Shown here piece after piece: positions 39,872-52,200 of a DNA stretch of 64,000 bases. The stretch's first letter is position 1; every line of letters begins with the position of its first letter. The notes under the pieces were generated by a model that worked only from the letters and a program-made list of their open reading frames with translations, ran no database searches and had not been told where the DNA came from. The stretch covers positions 372,001 through 436,000 of the forward strand of contig JANATG010000021.1 in assembly GCA_029449235.1 (NCBI GenBank), read 5' to 3'. The position numbers and the translations under genes were made by a program. The stretch comes from Linnemannia schmuckeri. Taxonomy: Eukaryota > Mortierellomycota > Mortierellomycetes > Mortierellales > Mortierellaceae.

Positions 39872-40332
39872 CATTTTTTGGGCGGGCGAGCCCACCAAGT
39901 TGGTAAAGCTTCCCCCTCTCAGCGCGAGGGTCGTGGGTTCAGACCTACGAAGGTACGCTCAATTAGGATTTGACGGTATTGCGCTAGTCTCCTCTGTCCA
40001 GGAGGCCTGAGATGAAATAGTTCTCAGACGCACACAAGTGCATGGACAGAGTGAGTATGCCCACTATATGGCTACGTAACTCTGGTGATGAGCCAGTCGG
40101 AATGCCGTGTGGAGCCTGCCAACAACGGCGGACCGCTTAGACCAACCTTTCCAGTGCTCAAGTACATTCTGTCGGGTAACCGGCTTCCTGCACAAGCATA
40201 CTAAAATGCCTCTGTGCAAAATAAGTACGCGCACCTAGTTAAGACTTAGATTAAAAAAATATCGTGTACTGCACAGATAGGCCATGTCAGAGGCAATTCT
40301 AGAAATAAAAAAAAAAAAAAAAAAAAAAAAAA
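39872..40332 (+). mobile_element. tRNA-derived SINE with 17-bp target duplication
   Basis: A 461-bp element flanked by TTCGCGGTATCACCCCC at 39855-39871 and 40333-40349. The head (about 39880-39952) is tRNA-like: A box region CACCAAGTTGGTAAAGC, a stem CCCTC/GAGGG around a 7-nt loop, and B box GTGGGTTCAGACCTACG. An unrelated body of about 350 bp follows and ends in AGAAATAAAA and a 29-nt A-run (40304-40332). Internal Pol III promoter plus tail plus duplication fits a SINE. The anticodon position reads AGC, suggesting a tRNA-Ala-like ancestor, but weakly. Confidence 0.85.
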
Positions 40333-40757
40333 TTCGCGGTATCACCCCCAAGAGTATGTTAACTGAATGGTCAGCGGTTTTCCGAACCCCACAGTCCATC
40401 GCCAAGACAGTTTTGCATAGGTTTGTTGGCTACCTGGAGGCGCAGGCTTCGGAGTTGATATGGAAGCCTCGGTGCTCCGCGACGATCGCGTGGGAGCAGA
40501 CACAAGGCATCTCCGTCAAGAACAAGACCTCCAAGTACACAGGTCCTCGAGGTGACTGGAGTCAGGGATACGGCTACATCACACAAGATGGTTTTTGCCC
40601 GTGTGGCGCTTCGCTAGCCACACATGAGAATGGGCGCTGCCCTGGAGCGTCCATGGATCCACGCGCGGCCGATGAGCGGTTGCTGGATAGTCTGTTGGGA
40701 AGGAGGGGATTGTCATTAATGGAGAGGATGGGAGGAATTCCTTTCATTCGTGTTTAG
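40333..40757 (+). pseudogene. LINE-A ORF2 C-terminal fragment
   Basis: About 140 codons matching the end of the ORF at 20208-21877: ITPKSMLTEW, YLEAQASELIWKPRCS, GDWSQGYGYITQDGFCPCG and the final SLMERMGGIPFIRV. It lacks all catalytic parts. Confidence 0.9.
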
Positions 40758-40965
40758 TTTTATTTTCTTCTATTGAAGCTGTGAGGAGCAGCGGCAATTG
40801 TTGCGCAGAGCCAGGTTGTGGATCGGACTGCGACTGGTGGATGGCTCTTGGAAGAGTTTGGTATGTAGTCCCCTTTCACTATCGAATGCCTCCCTTGGGC
40901 TTTTCACTGGAGAAATAAAACTGTGTACGAAAAAAAAAAAATGTCCAACAAAAATTGTCCCTTTA

Positions 40966-41232
40966 TGTGGCCGATGAGTGGTTGTTGGAAGTTTAGTGGA
41001 AAGGAGGAGGTTGATATTGATGCAGAGGATGAGAAGTGTCTCCTCATTCCTATTTAGTTTTATTTTGTCTTCCATTGAAGCTGTGAGGAGCAGCGGCAAT
41101 TGTTGCGCGGATTGTGGACCGGACTGCAACTGATGAATGACACTCGGAAGAGTTTGGTATGTACCCCTCATTATCAAATACCTTCCTTGAACTGTTTGCC
41201 AGAGAAATAAAATTGTGTACAAAAAAAGGGTG
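40966..41232 (+). mobile_element. LINE-A 3' end, older degenerate copy
   Basis: Starts in a decayed version of the last ~30 codons (GCCGATGAGTGGTTGTTGG), then the 3' UTR (TTGAAGCTGTGAGGAGCAGC, GCAATTGTTGCGCGG), and an A-run at about 41220-41227. It has more substitutions and small deletions than the copy just upstream. Confidence 0.8.
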
Positions 41233-41865
41233 TTTGAAAAATGTGCTTTGAAAAACGCGAACTTTCTCGTATTTATTTTTCACTTTCAATGGTCCATATT
41301 CTGGCGCGCTTGTACACATCGCATCAAGGAGTAACACACCAAACCATCTTATCAATTGATTCGCTTTCTGTCCGCATTCCCTCCCGCATTTATTTGCGGC
41401 TGCTTCACGTTGCTCTACCCTTGCCTGCCCTCTCCCTGCCCTTGACCATGTTGCAAAAAGAGGTGGTGGCTAGACAGCGGTGGCGACTCCTTAGATTAGC
41501 AGTCATATTCTTTGTAGACATAGTATTTGTAGTGCGCTAAGCCCTCTTGTCTGCTCCTTGTCCTTTTACACATCACTTCTTGGACGAGAGCAGTACTGAC
41601 AAGAGTTTCGCTGGCGCGCTGCAGTGTATTGTTTCGTGTGGTTCCTTAGAACATTATTATCACTACCCTCGTATCAATTGAGGACTTAACAGCGGTCCTA
41701 CAACTCTGGCCTTCGACCCTCTCCCTGAGTAACAACCACTCCCCTATTTTCTTTTTATTATTGCCTCAACCTCCTCTTCATCACAGATGTCCGGTGTCTT
41801 TCAGCACTCCGTCATTCTTGACGCGGTCTCTCCCCCCTCCTCCCTCTCTTTTTCTCTTTTTTCTC

Positions 41866-41911
<46 letters not shown>

Positions 41912-42634
41912 GCTTCTGCCTTTCATTGCGTTGAAAGTTGCCCTTGAATTTTTGTCGCGTTTGTGCGTTCTTATCCTTGATTCGAAGTTTTTTCGCACTC
42001 CTAATTTTGTTGTCCTCTCCCAGTTATTTTATTTTTTTTTACATTCCTTGTCTTTTGCCTGCCATTGAGTTTTTAATATTATTCCTCTCTCTCTACCTGT
42101 CATTCGTCACTCTTTGATCCAATTTTTGCATCACTTCTTTCGATGACATCTGATCTCAACCGCGTTTCTGGCTACATACCCTATTAAACATACTATGTCT
42201 GGAGAAAACAACAGATCACTCTCTCTGCTATTTCTCTCTCCTCTTCCGGTCTCCGTCTTCCCTTTGTTTTGGACTGACTCTCTTGCTCCGTGATTCTTCT
42301 GACACGCTTGACATATAGCGCTTTTCCGTTACATTTAAAGAGCCTGATTATCCGCACTTTTCATTTTGTTTTATTCTTATGCATTTCTTCATCATCAACA
42401 ACCTTTCTACTCAATCCCTATTTTCTCCTCCATTCTCTTCTGTCCTCTAATCGCTACAGCCATCTCAAATCTCAGGTTCGACTATCCGTTTTCTCTTAAT
42501 TTTCTCCGTATTCCACGTAAGTAACAAATAATCTTTTTACCTGAATTTGATTAGGCATTGTCATTTTATGGTAATATTAACACGCTGACCTACCCAGTTT
42601 GTCAACCCCTCCCCCCCCTCCCCCAGCCCTTGCC
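41233..42634. other. Intergenic region
   Basis: Pyrimidine-rich with a poly(T) tract at 41875-41909. A GTAAGT at 42521 and GATTAG at 42550-42555 could be a 5' UTR intron of the adjacent cysteine-rich gene. No other gene seen. Confidence 0.5.
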
Positions 42635-42999
42635 ATGAACCGTCGTCTGCTTCTGTTGTTCATGGTCGTAGCATCATCGCTCGTAACGTTTAAACAACAG
42701 ACCGACACTGGATCAGATGATAATCCTTGCCCGTTTCCATGTCCTTAAGTGACAACCATGTTCTACAAGGACTGCGTCGGAACCCTGAATGCCTGTTCAC
42801 AATGCGCGAGCTCTGCTGAAAGAAATTGCAATACCCCCCCTAGCGAGATGTTTTTTTGAATAATCTCGCTCAAGTATATGCGAATATTGAACGACCTAAT
42901 TGCGTGAGAGTTGCGACGATCTCAAGCCGATGTACTTTTCACACCAGACCCGGGGCTGCCAATGAAAAATGCTTTGGTTATAGTGTGCCCAACGTTTAA
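42635..42999 (+). pseudogene. Broken small cysteine-rich secreted protein gene
   Basis: From ATG 42635 the frame gives a signal peptide-like start (MNRRLLLLFMVVASSLVTF), then CPFPCP and an in-frame TAA at 42746-42748. The same frame resumes with DCVGTLNACSQC and NC, then meets a stop at a run of seven T (about 42850-42858). The frame one base off continues with more spaced Cys (NCVRVA, RCTFH, KCFGYS) to TAA at 42997-42999. AATAAA follows at 43036. The spaced Cys and secretion signal suggest a small secreted protein of perhaps 120 residues. I cannot name a family. One stop and one homopolymer shift argue for a pseudogene; sequencing error at the T run could explain only the second break. Confidence 0.5.
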
Positions 43000-43401
43000 T
43001 ATTTTTGGTATTTCGTCCGCGGACCTGTGTTCTTGAATAAATGTGATTCTCCTTATGATCCTCTTTTTTTTTTTTTTTTTTTTTTTTGTGTCCTACGCCG
43101 TTCTTCAGATCTGTCCAGGAACAAAAGAACTAGAAACTATTCGTCTTAGTTGTTAACCATTCATTAAAAGCAAAAACGAGGCTTTGAAAAAAAAGTAAGA
43201 TCGCAATACAATAAAAACAATGAAAAGGAGTGGAAAAAAAAGGACGTCTCGCACGAACGCATGTATTACATGATTCAGGTTTTACCTAATAGTCTAACCG
43301 GATGATGAAAAAAAGACGCTTGCTCCTTTCGAGAAGGGTGACTGGTAAGAGGTGATTGCGCAAAGTATTAGAGAAAAACCACATGCCACCACTCTCTCCG
43401 C

Positions 43402-43432
<31 letters not shown>

Positions 43433-46400
43433 AATTGACAAAAAAAACATGACATGACTAGTAAGGGTGATAAACGAGCGAACGAAGGCGTGTGAAAGAG
43501 GGGTTCGTAGTGTGCGTGGGCTTTCATGTAAAAAGGAAAGAAAAGGTAGACAGCGGTACGAGAGGAAAAACGGATTTTTTGAAGATGTCTTCTCTATCTC
43601 GGTGTCGCTGGATCGGTCTGGCTCCCTGTGCATTGAAACGCGCACAGGCCTGCTGATCAGGATCCACAAAGTGGGACAAGGAGGTATGTTGTTTCAGTCG
43701 ATTTCTTTGATGAGTTGTTTTCATGTAAAAAAAATAATCGATCGTCGTCAATTAATGATCATCCCTCGACAACCGGGCCCTTTTAAGTGCAGTTGGGGAA
43801 CAGCGGGAAGGCAAGCAAAAGTGACGAGAGCAAATGTGGCTTAGAAGTATAAAAACATTGGGTGATGTCTGAATTTCGGCTCTCTTTTTTATTCTTCTCT
43901 TTTTTTGCCTCTTGACCATACGCCCGTATTTTTGCTCTGATCCATATATGTAAAATAAACAGGCACGACTCACATACACACAAATAAAGCACGCAGGCCA
44001 GTAGGCTATTCAGCTAAACCGACAGAGACCCATAGCAGGAGAAAGAAATCAGGAGGAATATAATAAAAAAAGGGAACGTGCTTGCTTGCCTCATCCCTCT
44101 TTCCCATACACACCATGGGCCCATGGGACATATGTGTTTTCTAAACAATATTTTTTTTGTTTATTTTTTTACCGTGCTCTCGTCCTGCTCTTTATTTGTA
44201 CTTCCTCTTCCAAATAAGATTGATAGCATTACCTTCGTTTGTTTCCTTTCTCGTTTTCAACCAAGCTGATCACAAAACCAAGAACCCTCGTTTGCTTTGA
44301 TCTCGTCATCCACCATCTGTTCGTCATCATCTTTTTCGCGTTGATCTCTTTCTATCTCCTCATCACCCATCACCCATCCACAAGTCACGGGACAGAATCG
44401 CATCACAGCATACAACCACTAGGTAAATGGGGCACCATCAGTTTGCTAAAGTGAATGCAAACTGCAGTCATGGTTCGGTTGTGCAACGACATGGACTTTG
44501 GGTGCCTGTTTAACATCTCTTCCCTTCCGCCCTTCCCGTCATCAACCAACTCTCCCCATCCGAGCAGAGGGAAAATTATTTTAATTCGTCGGTTTAGGAT
44601 ATCCACGTTTGGATCGACAAGACGCGTCGTTATTTTTTGTGTCTCCTCTGTGTTTTTGTGTTTGTCCGTCAATCCTTTCCTTTCACCCTTGCCCTCTCTC
44701 CGATTCCAATCAATCTACGAAAACTATGGAGTATGAACTAAAAACCCTCACCTTTCCTTAACTAAAAAAAAGGAGCAGCAACAATAACGCGAATCTTGTT
44801 AATGGGCAACCCAATGGTTTTGGCTTCAACAAAGCTTGTTTTTTACCCTTCCTCATCCGCCCTTAGTTCTCATTCATACTATTCTTCTTCTTCCTCATTC
44901 TCACTCGTTTTCTATCATCATCCCTGCCTTTTTGTTTTGCCATTTTCAATCCCCTTGCATTTACCACAAAAAAAAGAAACAATGCGATCAGCACAAACAT
45001 GCCGCAACACAGCACCTTGCACAGCGACCGGACAATTAATAACATCAAATTTTCATTTCTTCCTCTCTCTTTAGTTATTCAGAACATCATCGATTATTCC
45101 TCTTACGAATGGAGCAGAAGCAGAGTGAGAATGGCAAGGACGGGAGCGAGCATACGGAAAGAGACAGAGTGAAAAGCAAGGATATAGCAAAGACCAACGA
45201 TAATGGTATGGACTTGGATATAAGCGAGAACATTGACATCGACAAAAATAACGACATGGACAACAACAACAACACCAACAATAAGGACGTCAATCGTCCT
45301 CTAGAAAGGCAGGTTAGAATTGCGAACCGTAGCACGACAAGCAGGTACGTGCAATGAATGATCATTCCTTTGCATTCTTTTCTCTTTTCCTCGTCTTTGT
45401 AACACGCCTTCTACTCTTTTTTTGTGATTATCCCTTCCCTTTTTTCATTCTACGTTCATCTATCAGCCTCCTTTTTCTTTCGTCCATTATTGCTCTTTCG
45501 AACTGTTCAAAACCCTCTTCAGTCTTTTACGTTCCTTCTTTTCTTCATTCCCTCCAAAAGTCCAGCTATTGCTTGTGCGGACACAATTGATACTCGTGGT
45601 TGTTATCTTCCCCTTCACCTTGACATCATACATGGTACCAATACAGACACGCAGTCGTTGGTGAAAAAGAACAAGATTATGGAGAATCGGGCCGCCTTCT
45701 TCTTCATACCTTGCAGCTTTTCAAAGAGGAAACAGCAACTCATAACGGAATACTACTGCGTTGGGAGTGGAAACAAAATTATGCTGTGGATTTATACTGT
45801 CCAATACATTACCCCAGTGTCGTATCCCGACTTTTTATTTCATTCTCGATTACGGGGAGAAGAAACAAGAGGACAGGTAGGACAGGACATTACAGGACAG
45901 GGAAAACAAAGGAGTTGCAAGTGTTTGTTTTGGGTAAGGGGTGCATCTTCTCGCCCTTTATTTTTTCACAGCAAACAAAAAACAGCAACAAATCAAGTTT
46001 CTGGAGTTCTAACATGCCCTTGGCCAGGGAAGAGGAGTAAAAGGAAACGCAATTAGCTTAATTTGCTATCAGTCGATTGCTTGCTATGGATCGGAGGAGA
46101 TGAGGTGAAGCGACATGAATATATAATGACGTGTTCAAGAGACAGAATATGAGACGACGAGAAAAAAGGAAGACATCCAATATCAGATTGTTAGTAAGGG
46201 TTCAACAACGTCGGAGGCCGGTTGTAAATTCAGTGGAGGTGGTGGGCAGGAAGTCGAGTATGAGTCTCGAGACGGGTTCGTCGTTCGGTCGTGTCGGTCG
46301 TCAGTGAGGGATGAAAAGAAATAAGGGGAGGAAGAGGAAGGGAAAAAGAAAAAGGGAAAAGAAAAGGGATACGTTAATTCTCGAGTAACGAGGGCAAAAA

Positions 46401-47206
46401 AGAGAAAAAGTGCGATAAGGAGAGAAAAAGGTTATCGTGTTTAATAATGGGCGACAAAGGGTGGGGATGAGCAAGACGTGTCTGTGTGTATGATGGATGT
46501 CTTTGCTATCCTGCCAGAAAATAATTGATTTTCTGTGACTTTTTATTCTATTGCTATGCTCTCAGTCAATCTTACAGTCCATTCCCTCTCATACATTCTT
46601 ACTACATCTAAGTACTTTGCACACACCTGTTTTGCAATACGACTGTCTTTCTGATAGCATTCAAATATGTACACTGAGACAAAGAGGGTCCTACACGTTG
46701 TTCGTTACTCAAAGTGAGACGACGGGAAAAAAAAGAAACAAAGGGGGAATGAGAACACGGCTTTTGATACTCGATGGATGAAGACGGGTGGGGGGTGTCC
46801 ACAGCAGAACAAACAAATTGTGAACAAAAACAAACACGTAAGAAGTGAACGGACAAACTAACCAAACAATACAAACAAACAATGCAAACAGCAACAACGA
46901 CAATATTAACAACCACTTCAGTCAACAACAAAAACAAATAACACGGATAAAAAGAGAAAGGAAAAGGGATAGGAAAGGACTGATTGAAAAAGGATAAGAA
47001 AAAGGAAGAGACGAATGAAAATCCCTGTTGGTCATCGAGCCCTTTTTTTGTGGTGAACACTGAGAGCAGCCAGCCCATTGTTGAATATTCATTGCCACTT
47101 CTTTCCTCCTTTCCTTTCTCTTTCAAAGCGAGGTGCCTTTTTCATTGTCTTTTATGCAAACTGGTTGCCCGTTCGTTCGTTCGTTCGTTCTATTGGTGGT
47201 AACCGT

Positions 47207-47241
<35 letters not shown>

Positions 47242-48219
47242 TTCGCTGTGTATGTGAACGAGGGTACAAACAAGAATGAACAAGAACAGAAAGAAAAAGC
47301 AAAGAGAGAAAGAACGAAAAGAGAGTTCTCTTCCTCTACTTTTTTTTCTTTCTCCCTATCGGCCTGTTTTTGTTGTTTAATCCCCCGATGGTGCACCCGC
47401 CCCATCCCCATCATCCAACCTCCCTCCCTTTTCGCGCTCTTTTTTTTTTCTCTCTCTTTTAGTTTTGACTTGTTCACTTTGTTTCGTGTCTTACAGTATT
47501 ATAGTTACCCGCCATTTTTTTTTCTCTTTCTCGGTTCTTAATCCGAGGAGATAAACAACCACCTTTCCTTTTTTTTTTCTTCTTCCTCCCTTCCTCTTCC
47601 TCCCCCTTCCTCACTCAACTCCAGGGAACCAGGAAACTACGGAAACGAAAAAAGAAAAGAAAGAAAAAAAAAAAAGCATAGAAACGCGTCATTTCCCTTT
47701 CTCTCTTCTCTCTGTGCCCTCCCCTCTTTTTTATTAGTTTCTGTGTTTTACTTTACTCTTTTCTCTCTTTTCTTTACCTTCCTTACTTGTTTATTGTCGT
47801 CGTCGTCGTCGTTGTTGTTGTCCCTGTCATCTCAAGTGTTGTTCCTGTTTTCCGTTCCCTGTTCATTCCATTACCTCTTCTTTATTCCCTTCCCTTCTCT
47901 CTTCCTTCCCTCATTGCCCTTTCTTTTACCGCCACTGCCCTTGTCGCTTCTTCACCCCAGGGTCATCTCCGTCACTTCCCTTCTCTACTCTTCTCTCCTC
48001 TTCATCCACTCCCCTCCCCCCTTGTCCTCCTTCCCTTCAACCATTTCTGCACGCGTCCCTCTTTCTCATCCTTTACATCCTACTTACATCACACTACACT
48101 GTCATCACCCCCAAATTCACTCACACTCTCATCCCCGTTCTTCCCCCTTTCTCTCTCTCTCCTCTCCATTGATCCGCCTCAGTCCCGCCCCTAGGACTCG
48201 ACATGCGCCCGCGTTGCGA
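43000..48219. other. Long gene-poor interval
   Basis: Contains poly(T/A) tracts (43064-43087, 43402-43428, 47212-47240), a purine-rich block at 46310-46440, and a strongly pyrimidine-rich leader (about 47560-48180) of the transcription factor gene. Apart from a doubtful two-exon candidate at 45109-46056 I see no gene. Confidence 0.45.
45109..46056 (+). CDS. Doubtful two-exon gene, Asp/Asn-rich N terminus
   Basis: ATG 45109 opens 78 codons rich in Asp, Asn, Lys and Glu (DLDISENIDIDKNND), ending at a GTACGT donor (45345). A possible acceptor CAAAAG before 45562 continues in the right phase into 165 open codons ending at 46056. The second part has mixed composition without a known motif. No branch-site or homology support; a chance open frame is possible. 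Confidence 0.25.
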
Positions 48220-48253
48220 ATGTTTGAGCCAATTCCTCCCTCCAGCCTGCTAA
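48203..48253 (+). other. Upstream ORF overlapping the transcription factor start
   Basis: ATG at 48203 opens a 16-codon frame (MRPRCECLSQFLPPAC) that runs past the main start at 48220 in another frame. If transcribed it should lower translation of the main ORF. Confidence 0.4.
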
Positions 48254-49197
48254 AGATCTATAAGGGCTGCTCCAACTGCCGAACCCAAAAGATAAAGTGC
48301 AACGGTCAGGAGCCATGCTCACGTTGCCGCGCCTTTGGCCTCCAGTGCCAATACATCGTCCTCCCTAACCAGGCCGCCCATCGCCTCGCAGCCCTTGCAG
48401 CCGGAGTCAACACCCCTAATATCCTCCCCGTACCCACCACCACTCCTGCTTCTACTTCTCCTTCCTCTCTCTCTCCTTCCTTGTCTTCGTCTGCAGCAGC
48501 TGCAGCGGCAGCGGCTTTCCCAACAACAACAACGACAACAGCGGTATTAACAAGGCGGAATACTCCTGCCTCGATCTCGACGACCACTCTGTCAGCCACG
48601 ACCTCGCCTACCCCTTCCCCGACGACTCCCATTGCCACCAACTCTGCCACCAACACCATCACCTCCTGGTCGACCGATGATTCCATCAAATCCGGCTCAA
48701 GAATCACTTCCTCCGCCCACTCGCCAAAATCCCGAGCATCACGTAAGTCACTTTTTTTTCTCTTTCTACTTTGTTGCCTGGATAGATAACAGTTGACAAT
48801 GGGCGTTCATTTGAAAATGGGATTGTTCTTTCCTCGCGACTCTTACTTGTCTTTCTCCTTGGACTCAATTGAGTGTGGGAAGAGGTATATATATGTTTTA
48901 TTTTGTCACAATGACCAAGCGAGGCTGGAGGTGAGAAGAGCAAGAAAGAGAGGAAAAGAGATTTTTTTTTTCTTGTTTTTTGTTCAATTGTTCAGTTCCC
49001 AAGTTTTTTTTTTTTCTCCTCATCCCTCGTACCACAGATTTACATGAGTCTCCATCCTATATTGTGGTTATTGTCATTTGTATGTGCTGAACAGTGTGTG
49101 GATGTGTGTGTGTGTGTGAAGTATATTTTCCATTTCGTTTGCTTTTCATGTTATTGTGTTTGCGCACCCACCACCTGTCGCAGTTGAGCTGCTCTTT

Positions 49198-49241
<44 letters not shown>

Positions 49242-52200
49242 TTTTGTGGTTCTTTCTCGCCCTTCTTTCCCGTTCTTTTAGTCACTCCGAAGTGGCCATG
49301 ACCTAAGATGGGTCTTGAGCACCAGGGTCAAGCGGGAATAAGAGCGATTCCAGAGAAACACAGAGCACATTTTGACTTGACGGGAAGGACGACTCAGTTG
49401 TGTTGTAATCGTTTTCTTGTTTGGTTGTTTTGTGCAATTGATGGTAATGGGAGAGATACAGGTAAGGGCGGTGTTCCTTACTTATGCCTCTCGATTAACT
49501 GGCTATCAATACCCTCTCGCTCTCTCAGTGGTTTTCTACATGTTCTTCATCGGCGACAGAAGAGCAAACAAACCAGAAAAAAAAAAGAGTGCATTGAGGG
49601 TCCAGGCAGCAAAAGGCAGCACAATGCACATTGTCATTGTTTGTTTTGTCTGTGTATATGCGTTTATGTATAAGTAAATAAGCGCGATAACGCAAAGAAA
49701 TAAGAGATATGGTCCGCTGTGCAGAGCACCTCTTAATCCCCATCCCTTTTCAATCTCTCTCCCTTTCCCCATTTTACATTTCCCCCCTCCCGTTCTTTGA
49801 TCTGTTATTTTGTCCCTTTTACGCTCTTCCCCCCTTTTGCTATTCCAATTGCTCTCTATGTGCCTGTGTGTGTGTGATTGTCACTCAGACTGGTATGCCT
49901 TTGTTTCTGCTTTATTGGCAGCGGGAAGGCAGGACCTGCAGAATTGACTGCAGAAATCAACGCTGTGCTATGTGGCATTCTGCAGGACATAATTTCTTCC
50001 CGCCAATGCCAATGCAACAATCTGCAAAAAAACAAAACAAACAAAAGCAAAAAAAAACAGCCCAATGGTAACTGGTTCCCCCCTTTTTGCCCCCGACATA
50101 CACATTCCGGTACACAACACACTCCAAAACTCACTCGACTTGTTTATTCGACTCGAGAAGAAGGAAAAGAGGAAGAAAAAAGCAAAATATGTTTCTGTGT
50201 TACCCTCGCCTTCTGTTTGCGCGATTGTGTGGACACAGACAACACTGCAGGGTTGCCTATTAACTTTGTTGCATGATGCGCATACTAACTAACCAGTTTC
50301 TGTCCCACCTGTGGATATGTTTGCTCCCCCATATTCCCCGTCTGATAGGAAAGAAGCGCCGTTCTGTTGTCAGTTCACGCAAAACGTCGGACCATGGCCG
50401 TCCTGACTCTATCAGCTCGCCTGTTACTATGTCTTCGTCCCCGGCTGAGTTCTCGTCCAACACCCTAGACTCTACAATGCTGTGGCTCACATCTCCTAAT
50501 GCTATCATGCAATCTTTAATGGATGCAGCCGATCCCGACCTTTATGCCTACAGGGGCTTTGTTGCAGCGGACGATGTCAGCCCGTCCCCAGCAATACTTC
50601 GGGAGCTTGTGGGCTTTTACCTCCAATATATGCACCCAATACATGGTCTTGTAGACCCTCAGGCGCCTGATTTCTGGACAAGGCTGGACCTTCCAATGGA
50701 ACCCAAGGTTGCCTCAATTGTTTACGCCATGTGCACAATTGGAGCTATCTTTAAGTCATCAACTCCAAGCCCGGGCGTTCGAGACGACCTTGTATACGAA
50801 TTCTACAGACGGACATGGAGCCTCAAGGACGAGCGGCCCCGGGACATTGTCACTATCCAAACAATCTTAATCATGCACAGTTTCTTTGACCTCACCAGCC
50901 AAGTGGATGAGGCAAACTCATCGTTTCGTCTCATGGCGGAAATCGCCGACGAGATCGAACTGGGAACCCATGTGCTGGAATTGGCCCATCGGGAGAAGCT
51001 TTCCAAAGAGGATATTCTTGTGCGGAATACATGGAGGCTACTTGTCTGGAACGAGGTTATGGGCTTCATGATCTCCAAGCAGAGCAGCAAGGTTGTTGTA
51101 AGTGGCTCTTGGGGGTTTTTTTTCATGATTTTTTTCCTGTTGGCTGCTTCATTAGCATAATTACGGATGGACACTTAATAATCCTTTCAAATATTCTTAT
51201 CATATAGCCGGCCAAAGACCTGTCAAGTAATGCATTGGATGTGCGACCGGACGAAATTCCAAGATCAAAAGCTCCTATTGCCGAAGTCGTCCACTACCAC
51301 CTCGGTAATCTGTTCAAAATCTTTCAGTCCATTACCCGGATCAAGTTGCCCATGTCGCCACGGGATCTTCACGCTGTCACCAATATTTTGGATGCATTTA
51401 CAGCCTGGCACAGTGGCCTCCCAAAGTATCTACGCGGCACTGGATCTCGGACGACGTTTGCCAGTGGAAAAGGATCAGTCTCACCGTCAGCCTATACACT
51501 CGACCTCTATTTTCGCCTGGGTCACATTCTGCTCCTGAACAGCCTCCCATCCTCAGTCCGATCGAGTCCAACAGGTTTGGGTCCAAGGCGAGAGAGTCCT
51601 CTGAGGATACTGGCTACCTGTGCCAACGGCATTACAGCGACCGTAGGCGATTTGATAAAGGAGCCAGAGCTGCGAAACTACTGTATGGCCCACGGGTTGC
51701 GTTGTCTTGCCGAAGCGGCTATGCTCCAATTGGCCAATTCCAAGGAACTTGACCCCGCCATCTCGACACCAGCTAAAGTGAACTTTATGAAGACTCTGTG
51801 GTGCATACGGCAGTTCAATTTTGCCTTGCCGCTGGACGTGCTCAACCTGACTTTGGCTCCTTTTGATACTGTTGGCAAGATTCCATCATCATCCTCGAAA
51901 CAAGACATCGCCCAGACAGAGTCGTCCAAAGGTGGGTTTAAAACGAGGTGTATGTGTGCATGCAGCGACTGCTAGGTCTATTTCGCCACCAATTTCTATT
52001 TGCCGCTTATTTAATTGCCGCTTATTTAATTGCCACGCCACTAGAGAGCTTCCGCCCGCGGACGTCTTCCGTTTCGAGCGTGTCCATGGAGTCGCCAGTA
52101 TTTTCTGCACCACCCAGGACCAAACGCGAGATCTCTTTGGCATCCGACTACAGTTCATCGACAACCTCGGCACAGGAAGGTTCTCATCCGACAATATTCA

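Larger units (their letters stand above)
39842..40941 (+). mobile_element. LINE-A, 5'-truncated copy interrupted by a SINE
   Basis: From TGCACGTTTC at 39842 the sequence follows LINE-A (equivalent to the minus strand from about 20650), stops at 39871 where a SINE is inserted, and resumes at 40333-40349 (duplicated target) to the C-terminal codons, stop at 40757, the 3' UTR, and a terminal A-run at 40930-40941. A few bases after CACGTTTC are missing relative to the other copy. Confidence 0.88.

Noticed and set aside
43286..43844. Opposed frames of about 125 codons near 43.5 kb
   Set aside because: Both cross homopolymer runs or simple sequence and lack any motif or splice signals.
47743..48219. 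Open frame extending upstream of the transcription factor start
   Set aside because: The added ~160 codons are Ser/Leu/Pro/Phe translated from a CT-rich leader; the ATG at 48220 lies just before the zinc cluster and is the better start.
49308..49673. 121-codon frame in the first intron of the transcription factor
   Set aside because: No start context, no splice partners and no recognisable motif.
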